This document shows positions 1 to 11,066 of a stretch of DNA of 64,000 nt, piece by piece (within the stretch, counting starts at the first letter, position 1; every line of letters begins with the position of its first letter). The notes beneath the pieces are model-generated. The model made no database searches, was not told the origin of the DNA, and was given only the letters and a program-made list of their open reading frames with translations. This stretch comes from Conchocele bisecta (lineage: Eukaryota; Mollusca; Bivalvia; Lucinida; Thyasiridae). The DNA lies in assembly GCA_029237695.1 (NCBI GenBank), contig CM055274.1:22929505-22993504 (forward strand), in the 5' to 3' direction. The position numbers and the translations under genes are program-made.

Positions 1-164
1 GGTTGGGACGGGTATGTTTATACATGAATGGTATCCTGCGTCTTTTGGAAATATCTTGCCTACTAAAGTACTCAAACTCTACAAGCCGGCACGGCAAGAT
101 GATCCAATGGCCAGTGGTAGTAAACCGACAACAATCGAATGCAAGATCGTCCCGTCCAATCTCA
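1..164 (+). CDS. B4GALT: B4GALT exon, stem region (5' edge cut by window)
   Basis: The frame starting at base 2 is open across the whole stretch to a strong donor, CTCA|GTAAGT, at 164/165. It encodes about 54 residues ending ...TIECKIVPSNL. This matches the stem-to-catalytic-domain junction of B4GALTs, where a Cys-containing CPLVPP-like motif precedes the first catalytic segment. One leftover base (a) joins cc of the next exon to make Thr, giving ...SNLTRVAVDTG, which keeps the family spacing to GG.Y.P..C. The Cys is the likely partner of a conserved disulfide. Assignment rests on phase, motif and order; the 7.2-kb intron in between makes it less certain than the catalytic exons. Whether the exon begins inside or left of the window cannot be seen. 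Confidence 0.72.
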
Positions 165-450
165 GTAAGTGTGTACACGTATTTAACCCTTAAATCGCTT
201 TCTTATTTTTTTTGTCGTCTGCTGTTTATCTTCTATTTTCCATTTGTATCATTAAAAACATGCTTTGACAGCACTTTAGAATAATTTCCGTTCGCAATTT
301 GTCGCCAACAGTCGCAGCCCAGTGGAATGGACTGTGATACGTTAATTTAAGGATCAATTCAATTGTCACAAAATAATTTTCAGATGAGTCCATTTATAAG
401 AGGGGGTGTTTTGTTTCTCTAAGATATATGGTATTTCTCTCAAAAGGTGC

Positions 451-495
451 AGATCCTGATGAGACGGCTCGTTACGAGCCGGCTCATCTGGATCT
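451..495. repeat. Short palindrome, GAGACGGCTCG family
   Basis: Near-perfect inverted repeat AGATCCTGATGAG.CGGCTCGT...ACGAGCCGGCTCATC.GGATCT. Similar palindromes occur at 59743-59783 and 62039-62083, with a half copy near 59600. It is a dispersed family of unknown type with no coding content. Confidence 0.8.
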
Positions 496-636
496 ACACT
501 TTTTGCAAGCACTGTTAAAGAGGTCTGCACATATAGTTTTGAAATGGTTAAAGGCATTGGATCGCATATACGTATGCCTTGCACGTGATGAATCAGAATA
601 TGAACAAAAATGTATTTCTTGACCCAATTGTACCTT

Positions 637-1033
637 TATCAGGCAACCTGCCCTGTATTGACCGAATACGTACTGACTGATAACATATTGTTGTATCAGG
701 CATTGACCTGATATCAACATCCGGGTTACAACAAAGTGAAAACTATCGTTCCGTTGGTCGGTTGACGTCACGTGACGTTACCGAATAACGTCAGTGTAAT
801 GACGCAACGTAAACAAGTCTGCGTTCTGTCCATAAAATACGACGTCATCTAATGTCATTTTCGAGCATAAAACGTTACCTGATAATAGAATACTAGGCTA
901 GTGTATTTTGATATCAAGTTTATCAGGCTCGGCTCGGAAACGGTAGGAATTCCTCGGCAAGCCTCGGAATTCCTACGCGTTTCCTAGCCTTGCCTGATAA
1001 ACTTGATATCAAAAGACACTAGCCTGGTATTCT
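637..1033 (+). mobile_element. CRE-rich foldback element, copy 1
   Basis: A unique-looking 250 bp with several TGACGT/ACGTCA motifs is followed by a long palindrome (887-1033) whose arms read AGAATACTAGGCTAGTGTA and the complement, with GATATCAAGTTTATC inside. The same sequence in reverse order is at 14930-15327, so this is a dispersed element rather than local structure. No coding potential is seen. Target duplications were not identified. Confidence 0.7.
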
Positions 1034-1479
1034 CTATATACGTTGCCTGTAAACAATCCGGGTTGGTAAAAGTAAATGTTGATAATGCTGTCAAATAACT
1101 TGCGTTTGTAAATTTCATTAGCTCAATGTGTCCAGTCACAACCATAGGTTCTTCAAGAACGGTTCATATTTCGGTGTTTTATGGATTATTTCGGTATATC
1201 TGGTGGATTGGGTACAATGTGTTTATTGATGACAGATTAAAAGGGGTCCGAAAATTCGGAACGGTGAATGTGTAGATAATTGACGATTTATTTCGTGTAT
1301 AATGATTGAGCATTAATAGTTGCACAAAACTATGTAAATTACACAAAACCAACGAAATCCACCAAAATCCATCAAAGTCCCCACTTCAAACAAGTGTGGT
1401 CAAAACCACATATAATTCAAGGCGTATGATCACGATTTACTAACAACAACAACAAGTACCGATTCAAAGTGCTTATAAA

Positions 1480-1680
1480 AATCACCGCCTCTCACAATCA
1501 AAAATACCTTAAATTCTGACGCGAAACCATACCGGCGAGACAGCATAGCATGCGCCATTTTACAAGATTTCAAAATCAACCGGAGCTAACATTCAGTTTC
1601 GTAGAATTATGAAATACTCTAAAAAATATACAACTAGTCAAGCCTCCCAAAGTCAAGAAATATTCATAAACCTATTTTTC
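1480..1680. repeat. Left arm of a 5-kb inverted repeat
   Basis: The segment with CACCGCCTCTCACAATCA, GCGAGACAGCATAGCAT, ACCGGAGCTAACATTCAGTT and AGTCAAGAAATATTCATAAA recurs reverse-complemented at 5995-6480 with divergence. At about 1420-1500 it overlaps a fragment of the (CAA)n-arm foldback family (GTATGATCACG, AACAACAACAACAAGTAC). Confidence 0.7.
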
Positions 1681-2702
1681 TAGACACACTGGTGTAACCT
1701 ACAGGGTCGGTAGTGAAGTATATAGAAAATCGTCCACCCTCCTCCCCCCCCCCCCCCCCCTTTTAAAGCTAGCCGCCCACTGTCCCGTGAGACCTTAAGG
1801 GAAAAGTCTGATTTGTCAAGGTGTCATATTTCACCTCTAACCAGTATTGTTTGACAGAAGAATATGTCCCAAGATAACATCCAGCTGTTTTAGTTGACTG
1901 CACTCAAATATGCAGGGTTAAGCAGGGCTAGAGGTTAGACACCACCAAATAGTTGTACTATATAATTTAACCGAATGCCATCCAATAAGGCCAGTCTCTC
2001 CTACTTTAACTATTCGTATGGATGCTGTGGGACCCACTTGTACAGGACCTGCAGCCAGTCTGTACCGGTTCTGCATGAACTAAACAATAGGTTCACTTAT
2101 TCCTAAGAAAGAAAAATCCAATCTTGTCATATCCCCCAATAGTGTTTACATTTGTTGGCCACGGAAGCTCCGTTTACATCACGTGACTAACAGGTTCAGT
2201 GTTTTCTTTTAAATGCTACAAATATGTTGAAAACTGGTGTTAAAAAGCACCCCAAAATGCTCCTCCAGTGAAACTGGGTAGTAATGGATCAAGATTTGCA
2301 AGCAAACGGTGTCTATGACCTCAATAAACCCTCACTATTTTGTTTATACCGGACTATTTTTGCATACATCCTGGGCGATTTCGCACCATTTGGTATCCTC
2401 TAACCTAGAGGTAAGCATGGTATTTTGCAGTCGATACACCGAAAGGAAACTTCGCGTTTCGCCATTTTGGGGGTAGGCGATATCCGCGCCCCATTTCGAC
2501 AGCAGCTTTCATTTTGTACATTTTTCTTTGGTTGCGTTTTACCAAATTAGCAATATAGAGCGAGACGAGCAGTTTCGGGGAAAAAACATTTTTCCATTAA
2601 GATCTCACGGGACAGTGGGCGGCTAGCTTTAAAAAGGGGGTGGACGATTTTCTATATACTTCACTACTGACACTGTACGTTACACCAGTGTGTCTAGAAA
2701 AA
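1675..2702. mobile_element. Element of about 1 kb with ~125-bp terminal inverted repeats
   Basis: Left end TTTTTCTAGACACACTGG...GTAGTGAAGTATATAGAAAA...poly-C...GCTAGCCGCCCACTGTCCCG; right end is the reverse complement (2600-2702). The paralogous arm near 6000 has no element at the matching position, so it looks like an empty site. The interior has no open frame of note. It contains a C17-18 run at 1744-1761, matched by a short G-run on the right arm. Confidence 0.72.
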
Positions 2703-3700
2703 CATTACGCAAACATTGTATAATTAGCGAGCGTACCTCACTAAACCCCCAATTACCTATGTAAACAGGGTGTATGGTGATGTACCCGCTCAATAGGTAA
2801 TGCGGTCAAATAGGTCACGATGCAGTGACTATTTTCGATCAATAACTTATGTTGTAAGCGATTGTAACGTGTATTTTCAATATTTATATTATTGAAATGT
2901 ATCATATCGGTACCCCTTTAAGTAATATTTGTATATTTTAAATGTATTGATGTTCTCATGAAGCGCATGAATATAAGTATTAATTAATCCAGCTTATATT
3001 GAGGCAAATCACACAGCCTTAAAACATAGTGCTGGAGTATAAACCATAGTATCGTATATTATATCACTATTAAACATTAATTACAATATGTATGCATATT
3101 ATTAGAACAGTAGATGCTACCGCTGTTTCGCTATATGTGATATGTATAACAAAATATTTTTTTTATTCGTCCGCGTACGGATTTCTGTCCCACAAAGCGC
3201 CATTTTCAGTTCATATTTTGACCTGTGCATATGAACCGGACTAAGTTTAAACAACGCTCGATTCCGTCAAATTCAAATTTCTCTGCAGAATGTTCAGACT
3301 AACTACATAAGTAATGCTGCTAAATAAGTGTTAACGGCTGGAACATTCCAGTGTAAACCGTGTAGGACCGTGTGATCCCATTCCCTGAGTAGCCCCCGCT
3401 TAGTGAAACGGTGTGCTAATCATGAAATTATGTTCCCCAATAATTGGAAACGGTTCGAATTTCTCGGTAAAAACTACGAAATTCATAAAAAAATAACGAT
3501 GTATATTTAACATTGGACACGCGTAAACGGTATTACTCTCTCATCGGATCGTCAGTTGCCGTCGATAGCGATTTAATGTACTGATCTGGTCTTAATTTGT
3601 TGTCAACTTTCAACGCCATTTACAGAATATATGGCTAATTTTGGAAATAATTTTGGTCTTTGGCAACATTACACAGATCTAGTTGTAAATACACGTCGCT
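2703..3700. other. Intron sequence without recognisable features
   Basis: AT-rich sequence within B4GALT intron 1. I see no conserved coding block, tandem repeat or clear inverted repeat. Confidence 0.4.
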
Positions 3701-3712
3701 TTGGGGATACTG

Positions 3713-3922
3713 ACATAATCCCCCCGGACATAATCCCCCCCATGCTTTTTGACACAGGAGGACAAATCCCCCCCCCCCCCCCCCGTCTAAAATACAGGTA
3801 GGACATAATCCCCCATATAAAGACCCAGGTAGGACATAATCCCCCCCCCCTATTCAGATTCAAGGTAGTACAAAATCCCCCCATATAAAAACCCAGGTAG
3901 GACATAATCCCCCCCCCCCCGC
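3713..3922. repeat. C-run minisatellite (GACATAATCCCCC)
   Basis: Five or so units of GGACATAATC followed by 5-14 C, spaced by short spacers such as TATAAAGACCCAGGTA. A complementary block (GGGGGATTATGTCC) lies at 4428-4760, so the two form G/C-rich inverted arms around about 500 bp. Confidence 0.85.
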
Positions 3923-4427
3923 GCTTTGTCAAATATATGTCTATATTTTACGGTCACTTTGATCTTAATTGTTTGAATCATTGATTTCTTGATGCTACTG
4001 TTGTTTCTTGATTATTCAACTGATCTTTTGAACATTAATATTCCTTAAATTGATAATCAATCACTTGATTAGTTCTCAAATTGGTTTCTCTGATCTCTTC
4101 AATCAGGCTAATTTAAATATGATCGGTTTTCAAATTGGTTTCTTTGATGCATCAGACTGTGAACAGTATTCATTTGCTTGTGATGAAATGTGAGATTATG
4201 GTTAGCTGTTTCTCTTGGATAAATCCTTATTATAGAACATAACTATTGAAGTATATGTGCTTTGGTTAATATTGTGCTGAATTATTAATGTGCTTGTTTC
4301 ATGTTTGTTGTGCCAATAAAGATACTCAACACCCGATTTGTTATTTATTATATAGAGTTAATTCGTCAATCATGTTAAAATACAGAATTTACATAATCAC
4401 TCTCGCATATTTACACATGTTTTTGCG

Positions 4428-4760
4428 GACGGGGGGATTATGTCCTAGGCCGCATTTCCACGGGGGGGGGGGGGTGGGGGGGGATATGTCCTACCTGTGA
4501 TTTTGGACGGGGGGGGGTTATTATGTCCCTACCACTAACTTTTTGCATTTTGTTTTAGACGGGGGGGGGGAGGGGCGGGGGGGGATTTTGTCCTACCTGG
4601 GGGGGGGGGGGGCATTTTAGACGGGTGTGGGGGGGGGGGGGGGCTGCTCCTTGTGTATTTAAATCAAAAAACATGGGGGGGGGGGGGGGGCGGGGGGGGG
4701 GGGGGGGGGGGGGTGGGGGATTATGTCGGGGGGGGGAATATGGGGGGGAATATGTCCATT
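4428..4760. repeat. G-run array, inverted partner of 3713-3922
   Basis: Runs of 7-20 G interrupted by ATTATGTCCTACC-type spacers; around 4675-4740 it is almost pure G. Strong G-quadruplex potential on this strand. Run lengths are likely unreliable in the assembly. Confidence 0.85.
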
Positions 4761-5011
4761 ACACTCGTCGTCTTTGTGTGGAAACAAATCAATAATGCGC
4801 AGTCGTGTGTGACGAGGTGTTGATCTGATGACACCACACAGCTGTAAATGTTGACCCTGGCCTTAGGCAATGTTTTGAAATTGACGTGTCGTTTTGATGT
4901 GTGCCGCAACACCTCACTGTCGAAGACAACATGACACTTAACGATATACTCTCGATTATACACAGATCTATTAGACGGCTGGTTATTTAAAAAGAAAAGT
5001 AGTTCAGTACA

Positions 5012-5218
5012 CTTTCGCCGATATTGTTTTTAGAAAATCAGTAATATTTTCCGTAAATGGTGTTAAAAAGTTGATAAAAATTATATCACCGTATTTAGTT
5101 GTGCCGATATTGTTTTAAAAAATCAGTAATTTGTTTCCGTAAATGGTTTTGAAACTTGACAAAATATATAGCCCCATTTCTCCGATATTTGTTTAGAAAA
5201 TCACCAATATTTTCTGAC
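5012..5218 (+). repeat. Degenerate tandem repeat, ~3 units
   Basis: CCGATATTG(T)TTTTAGAAAATCAGTAAT...CCGTAAATGGT recurs three times with a period of about 80-90 bp. No coding content is seen. Confidence 0.65.
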
Positions 5219-5621
5219 ACAAAATTCAAATAAAATAAAAAAATAATAATTTAATAAATAGACGCCGAAGGCTACTGTATTTGCGGTCAGTGAATTAGGG
5301 TCGTTCTAGCCACATGCGCAGTTCGAACAATGTTGTGATCAGATGGAGGACAATAATTATTTCAAATTCATAAAAAAATGTTTGCTGTCCGAAAATTAAT
5401 TAATTGTGACAACCAAAAAAATAGATTTTGGGACAGTTAAAAATTATATGGTATAGACAATACCTCAAACTTAAAAAAACAGTAACAAACTCTCTGTGTA
5501 TATTACTTAAAGACGGACACTTTCATCGTTGGTAAGTTTCTATCAATTTTTTATTAAAATCATAACATTGTGAAAATATTAAAATCACAAAAATAATATA
5601 TATGGAGAAAAAAAAAAATAC

Positions 5622-5710
5622 CACGTCGACATTTGAACCCCCGACGCTTTCGGGAATCGGTAATTAAATCATAAAAGTCGGCGACCTTAACCTCACGACT
5701 ATTGCGCCAT
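5622..5710 (-). repeat. tRNA-like (Leu/Ser type) SINE head remnant
   Basis: Read on the minus strand: GGCGCAATAGTCGTGAGG followed by TTAAGGTCGCCGAC, a long variable region, and GTCGGGGGTTCAAAT. This resembles A box (GTGAGGTTAAGG) and B box (GGTTCAAAT) of a class II tRNA. Acceptor pairing is poor, so it is more likely a SINE head or pseudogene than a working tRNA. Confidence 0.4.
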
Positions 5711-5994
5711 TTACGACGATTACTTTTATACAGAAGTGCTCTCAGTATTACGCAACCATTTGAACGTAATAATTATTAAATTATTTGCAACTCCATCTAC
5801 AACCATACCATTACAGAGATACGCTATTGAAACCACATGTATTTGTACCCATAACATAACGAAGTAATGTATCATTATATATCACAGGACTGGAGATAGA
5901 TTAAAACTATATATACTAATAAACAGAACAATCCGCTTGGCTCGTATGAAAATAGTTCGCGTGATATTGATTATCTCCCTTGCCGAAAGTAGTT

Positions 5995-6480
5995 CATGAA
6001 TAGGTTTATGAATATTTCTTGACTTTGGAAGGCTTGACTAGGTGTATTTCATAATTCTACGAAACTGAATGTTAGCTCCGGTTGATTTTGACATCTTGGC
6101 ACAATGCTATGCTGTCTCGCCGATACGGTTTCGCTTCAGAATTTAAGATATTTTTCGGGCATTTGTAGCGAAAATTTGAGGTGGTTATGACCCCGCTTTG
6201 GAATCATTTTCAGGAAATGGTGTGGTGTTACAAGTGATAGAACAAGACATAGCAAAGTATCTGTGCCTCATATTTCCATGAGAACAATTCCAACAAATTC
6301 AGTCGTGTTGAAATTTCTGGCCAAAAATAGGTGCGTGGGGTAACTTTGTGAAAAATTAATTAAACACATCTGATGCGGTTACTGCATTTTTATTGTGGTG
6401 CGCGATTTGTACTTCATTTGCGAGTATTTTTCAATACTTGTTGCAAGAGCCTCCTTAACTGATTGTGAGAGGCGGTGATT
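5995..6480. repeat. Right arm of the 5-kb inverted repeat
   Basis: Reverse complement, with insertions, of 1480-1680: TTTATGAATATTTCTTGACT, AACTGAATGTTAGCTCCGGT, ATGCTATGCTGTCTCGC and TGATTGTGAGAGGCGGTGAT. Confidence 0.7.
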
Positions 6481-6737
6481 TGTATATGTCTCGCGCCGCC
6501 CTCAGAAAAGCAGTAAATTTTGACTATTTTCAACTTATTGAATTATTGTGCATTTAGCGAGACCAAACTAGAGTTTGAGGAGCCTAAGCTAGGGTTTAAG
6601 CTCCAAACCATGGTTTATGGAATTATTTTGCATTTTGCTTGCCATATGCATGTACCGTTAAGGTGGAATGGGATTATAAAATATTTTTGGTGAATTGACA
6701 TAACAGTAATACCATTTTAAATTTGAACTTTTTCTTG

Positions 6738-7292
6738 AAGGTACATGCCCACTCAGTAAGCACACAATGTTCTTTATAGGAATTAAATAAGTGTATAATT
6801 GTGTCACTATTCCATCAGTTCGAAAAAATACGAGTGCCCGCTATACAGATATAATCATTTAGTAATATTTATTTTACTGATAATGACGCGCGGTGGTATC
6901 AGCAGGCTATTTTCATATGCAAATGAGCCATGATATTCTTTAATTTTTTATAATAATTAAATGCGTCACCTGAAAACTAATATTTTCGACAGATTATAAA
7001 CTATGATAATTGCCCATCAACAAATAAATACAGAGGATAAATAGTAATGTCAGTTGACATTTTACGGAAACACGGTTATCGCCCCTGATATCAGTGTGGA
7101 ATTTTACGTCTGATACGAAATGTATAATAATGCAAATCAATACATGGGGTAATGGCGAATGAATGTTCATTTGGCCAGAACTTCTGGCCAAATGAACATT
7201 CATTCGCCATTACCCCATGTCTCATTGAATGTCTCAGATGATGTCGTTGATATAAAGAACACTTTGTGCGTACTGAGTGGGCATGTATCCTT
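6738..7292 (+). mobile_element. TTAA-flanked MITE family, copy 1
   Basis: Ends are AGGTACATGCCCACTCAGTA and the complement TACTGAGTGGGCATGTA. The interior carries family blocks GAATTAAATAAGTGTATAAT, CATATGCAAATGAG, CGTCACCTGAAAA and GGTTATCGCCCCTGATATCA. A perfect palindrome at 7142-7220 replaces the usual single block near the right end. No transposase frame. The right end lies 65 bp before a B4GALT exon. Confidence 0.8.
7142..7220. repeat. Perfect 79-bp palindrome inside the MITE
   Basis: ACATGGGGTAATGGCGAATG...CATTCGCCATTACCCCATGT; both arms match across the centre at about 7181. It is made from two inverted copies of the MITE's own GGGGTAATGG...TTTTGCCAGAA block. Confidence 0.88.
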
Positions 7293-7357
7293 AATAAGAA
7301 TATTATTTGTTTATGATTGTTTTGGTCCCTGCTCCAACCCACATGTATTTGTACTAG

Positions 7358-7587
7358 CCCGTGTTGCCGTGGATACCGGTGCTACGTCATGGGAGACAGT
7401 GGACAGCGGGAACCATGGTCTGGCTCTCGGCGGATTCTACAAACCCATTGACTGCGTGGCCCGATCGCGGGTCGCCGTGATAATACCGTATCGAGACAGG
7501 GAGGCGCATTTGAAGACTCTACTGAGGCACATACACCCATTTATGCAGAGACAACGCCTAGAATATGGCGTATACGTTGTCGAGTTG
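7358..7587 (+). CDS. B4GALT: B4GALT exon, start of catalytic domain
   Basis: Acceptor ...TTTGTACTAG at 7357; donor TTG|GTTAGT after 7587. The 230-bp exon encodes RVAVDTG...ALGGFYKPIDC, then VARSRVAVIIPYRDREAHL and LRHIHPFMQRQRLEYGVYVVEL. GG.Y.P.DCVAR..VA.IIP.R.RE.HL is the signature start of the GT7 catalytic domain; the R-D-R segment contributes to UDP-sugar binding in characterised B4GALT structures. The Cys of IDCVAR is a conserved disulfide Cys. The frame continues open upstream of the acceptor into unrelated repeat sequence, so an ATG at 7159 is not a plausible start: it lies inside a MITE-family repeat ending at 7292, 65 bp before the exon. Confidence 0.93.
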
Positions 7588-7789
7588 GTTAGTAGCTCTT
7601 TCTTTTGATTCGTGAAGTAGGCCCGAGTTATTCTTATGACCCAGTGGGAGTATATTTTCTCGCCCACCAGGTGCCCCGGTACAAGGATTCCGCATAGTCA
7701 GGCCCATGTGAGATTTCCTTGTCTCACCCTACACGCGATTGTTTCACATCTAGCAACGATAACTTTTCTAATAGGTCAACATTACGGGT

Positions 7790-7975
7790 AATGAGTCTTC
7801 AGTTACCCCAGAAAATAATGAATATGGTTGGTGTCAGGCTATTTTCATATGCAAATGAGGCATGATATTTTTTAATTATTTATACTAATATAAAATGTAT
7901 AATGATGCCAAATCAATACGTGGGGTAATGGTGAATGAATGTTTATTTTGCAAGAAAATGTCTCAATACAACAAT
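7790..7975 (+). repeat. Partial copy of the TTAA-flanked MITE family
   Basis: Shares CAGGCTATTTTCATATGCAA, AATCAATACGTGGGGTAATG and TTTTGCAAGAAAATGTCTC with the family; both termini are missing. Followed (7985-8130) by a palindrome around GCAAATTCGGAATAGAATTC. Confidence 0.65.
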
Positions 7976-8154
7976 TTGCGATATTTGCACAAGATCTCCC
8001 CAATTTCCGCCAATGACGTCGACATCTTGCAAAATATTCAAAGCAAATTCGGAATAGAATTCCGCATTTGCTATGAAACTTTCGTTAACATTCGATATCA
8101 TTTCTGTAAAGTTTCTGTAAGTAGTTTTTCATGAAAAATTGCGTCTTCCTAGGT

Positions 8155-8363
8155 ACTGACATGGAAATCGATTCCTCGCAAAAAGTATGTGCCGAACTCC
8201 CGGGACCATCAAATGCAGCTCATGAAGACGCGTTTGCTGCGCCATATTTCATTAAAATCCGTTGCCTATTAAGAAAAATATCAAATAATACTTTAGAGTG
8301 GGTGCGCTTTCAACAAGTTCGGGCATTGTTGGTGTTGTTGTAACCACATGATCATGCACCTTA
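8155..8363 (+). mobile_element. (CAA)n-arm foldback, 3' half only
   Basis: Matches the right half of the elements at 12609-13000 and 16995-17391: GAAATCGATTCCTCGCAAAA, ATGAAGACGCGTTTGCTGCG, TGTTGTTGTAACCAC, GATCATGCACCTTA. It ends 31 bp before a B4GALT exon. Confidence 0.75.
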
Positions 8364-8394
8364 TATATGTGACGTCGTGATGCAATTTTTACAG

Positions 8395-8582
8395 AAAGAC
8401 GGCGTTTCATTCAACCGTGCCCTGCTGATGAACATTGGGTTTGTCGAGGCGAACAAGGTCTATCCATACGATTGTTTCATCTTTCACGACGTCGACTTGA
8501 TACCAGAAGACTACAGGAACCAGTATTCGTGCACCGACAGACCGAAACATTTATCGACGGCTATAAACACACACAAATACCA
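8395..8582 (+). CDS. B4GALT: B4GALT exon with FNRA and DVD motifs
   Basis: Acceptor TTTTTACAG at 8394; donor CCA|GTACGT after 8582; length 188 bp. It encodes KDGVSFNRALLMNIGFVEA, then YPYDCFIFHDVDLIPEDYRNQYSC and KHLSTAINTHKYQ, the final Gln codon being split by the intron. FNRA lines the nucleotide-binding pocket in B4GALT structures. DVD (codons 8488-8496) is the metal-binding motif for Mn2+; its second Asp corresponds to bovine B4GALT1 Asp254. The Cys of YDCF is a conserved disulfide partner. A truncated (CAA)n foldback ends 31 bp upstream at 8363, and a large inverted repeat starts about 17 bp downstream. Confidence 0.95.
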
Positions 8583-8599
8583 GTACGTGTATTTATTAT

Positions 8600-9590
8600 A
8601 CTCTTGCAAATTATTTGCACAGGTTTCGCTGTGAGATATAGAGGATATTCCATCGTACATTTTGAATAGCGGGAAATAATACACGAGTGTGCGTCGGCTT
8701 CCGCGTAAGGAACGAGTGAGCTACACGCGTAGTTTGCACGGACGCCGACGGACACGAGTGTGTTATTTCCGCTATTCAAACATGTACGATGGAATATCCT
8801 ATTTATTACACTTCCACGGCGAATATATATGCATATTTAGTCTGTTTTTGAGATTATAATCAATGAATTGTGATGTGCGCATGAATAGTGATACAAGGAC
8901 GTGTTTTCCCGCGTTTTGACGTTACGTTGTGTGACGTCAAATGTGACTTTTTGAAATCTAAATTACGCAGCGTTGATTACGGGTTTTCTCTCACAGCGAA
9001 ACCCGTGCAAATAATTTGCAAGAGTGTAATAAAAAAAAAACCGTAATCAACTCCTTACAAATAATACACAATGAAGAGAACACCCGTAATTGCGCGCTTG
9101 TTTTCTTGGAAACCACGAGCTACCATGCAAAATGTTTAATTTTTACTACAGTGAAAATAAAGTTATTTGAACATTTGGAAATGGTCTCGACTAATGTAGA
9201 ATGTTTATGTGATTGAACACACTCCAAACATGCACTCAAATATATCTGGTTCATAGAAATAGCTGCATAATTTGGATTTCAGAAAGTTTACATGACGTCA
9301 CATTTGACGTAACACAACGTAACGCCAAAACGCGGGAAAACACGTCATTGTATAACTATTCATGCGCACATCACAGTTCATTGATTATAATCTCAAAAAT
9401 AAACTAAATGTGCATCTATATACGCCGTGGAAGTGTAATAAATAGAATATCCCATCGTACTACACTCGTGTTCATCGGCGTCCGTGCAAGCAACTCGTTC
9501 GCTACGCTCACTCGTTTCTTACGCGGAAGACGACGCACACTCGTGTATTATTTCCCGCTATTCAAAATATACGATGGAATATCCTCTATG
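8600..9590. repeat. Nested inverted repeats (~950 bp)
   Basis: CTTGCAAATTATTTGCAC at 8604 pairs with GTGCAAATAATTTGCAAG near 9010. The 8650-8960 arm (ATTCCATCGTAC, a palindromic GTGTGCGTCGGC block, ACGTGTTTTCCCGCGTTTTG, GTGACGTCAAATGTGAC) pairs with 9275-9590. Two foldback families appear stacked. The structure begins about 17 bp after the donor of the second catalytic exon (8583). No genes. Confidence 0.8.
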
Positions 9591-9600
9591 TACCCACAGG

Positions 9601-10089
9601 CATTTGGCGTGTTTCGGCTTCCGTCAGTACTGCTATTATTGAACGGCACTGGTAATACTGATTGATTACTTCCCTTGTGATTAAATAACGCCATTTGCTT
9701 TGTTATTTATTAAAGGTATGCAACTTCCGGTCGGACACAAGCTCGTATTATAACAAAATAACATGTTTAAAATTGTAATATTGTATGTATTCTATGTATT
9801 TCTGCAGGATAACGATACTTCTGAAATGAACATAGATATGAACTTGCCACTACAATATTGACGTTAGAACTTAGAGCCTCAAACACATTATTTAATTTGT
9901 TGTGATATGAGATCGTGTCCGACCTAGGAACACCAGTTGTAATTCGATATTATATGCATATACATTAGCGTTAATAAAATCTCGGAATTTGTTGTGATAC
10001 GAAGTCGTGTCCGACCAAAGTTATAAGCCTTTTTCATATAATTATATAGTTATACAGATGAATGTCGAAACACGCCAAATGCCTATGTA
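9601..10089. mobile_element. Foldback with GGCGTGTTTCGGC ends
   Basis: CAGGCATTTGGCGTGTTTCG near 9598 and CGAAACACGCCAAATGCC near 10078 are inverted ends. A shorter relative is at 60006-60200 (GGCGTGTTTCGGC / GCCGAAACACGCC). The interior holds no open frame. Confidence 0.65.
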
Positions 10090-10117
10090 TGTACCCGCTT
10101 GGCTATGGTGGCTCGTT

Positions 10118-10120
10118 ATA

Positions 10121-10199
<79 letters not shown>
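10118..10199 (+). repeat. (TAAG)n microsatellite, about 20 units
   Basis: Uninterrupted tetranucleotide run. Every register on the + strand contains GTAAGT, the consensus 5' splice site, within a B4GALT intron. Confidence 0.97.
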
Positions 10200-10666
10200 T
10201 TTGTTTAGTATAGTGACATGTGTAAACGTACAAGAATAAATATAACATTGATAATCATACTAATTACACCCGGCCCATTGGACCTATATGTCACCTTGTT
10301 GCAACATAAATGTTTCACTTGATTCAAATAATGTCTGGTGTTCGCAGAACATGAGTTTCTGGTTGCATGCATTTGCCGGACAATGACCGGACCAACGCTC
10401 AGCCCCCGACCCACGGTCACAACAGCTTACGGAACATTTTACTGACAGCATTGATGTCTTAATGCGACCGTATTCTGTACAAATTCGTGAGCATGTGGAT
10501 TAGCAGGCTCGGGATTTCCAGAAAATACATGCGACCGAATTATACAATTTGGCTTGTCGATGACCAGTGTAGTTTTTAATCGTGTAATATATATGTGACC
10601 CACCACCATTGATTTATCTTATATTGTCTAATGTGATTGTGAACCTTCGGACATCTACAAAATACA

Positions 10667-10822
10667 TTTACAAAATTTACAATCGTTTCGGTAAATGGTG
10701 TCAAGTTGATAACATTTTCGGAGTACATGCGCAATTATATTCTGCATGTACTCTGATAATATTTTTCAACTTTTGACTTTATTTATGAAAGATATTGTAA
10801 ATTTTGTAAACGTATTTAATGA
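10667..10822. repeat. Foldback with TTTACAAAATTTACAAT ends
   Basis: Inverted ends ACAAAATTTACAATC / GATATTGTAAATTTTGT around an inner pair GAGTACATGCGCAAT / ATTCTGCATGTACTC. Related sequence occurs at 35930-36110 and 38100-38300. Confidence 0.65.
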
Positions 10823-11066
10823 AATTACGCAGAGTGTCTCAATTTATGTATTTATGACCAGATAAACGAGGCGTATGGGATTTTTGCACATAGTACCTCC
10901 TAATCAAACTTGCGTGTTGAAACTTGCGAACTGACTCTGGTTAACCGAGTGTACCGGTTCAACTTCATGTAAAGTTTATTTCGCAATCATATTTGTTTCA
11001 GTGCTATTCGATTACACCGTCAAAGTGTTTGGAAAATGAGACTATTTTCGGAAATAAAAAATGATA

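Noticed and set aside
7159..7357. ATG at 7159 as the start of the B4GALT coding region
   Set aside because: The upstream part translates a palindromic MITE; the exon has a proper acceptor at 7357 and phase-matched upstream exon sequence exists at 1-164.
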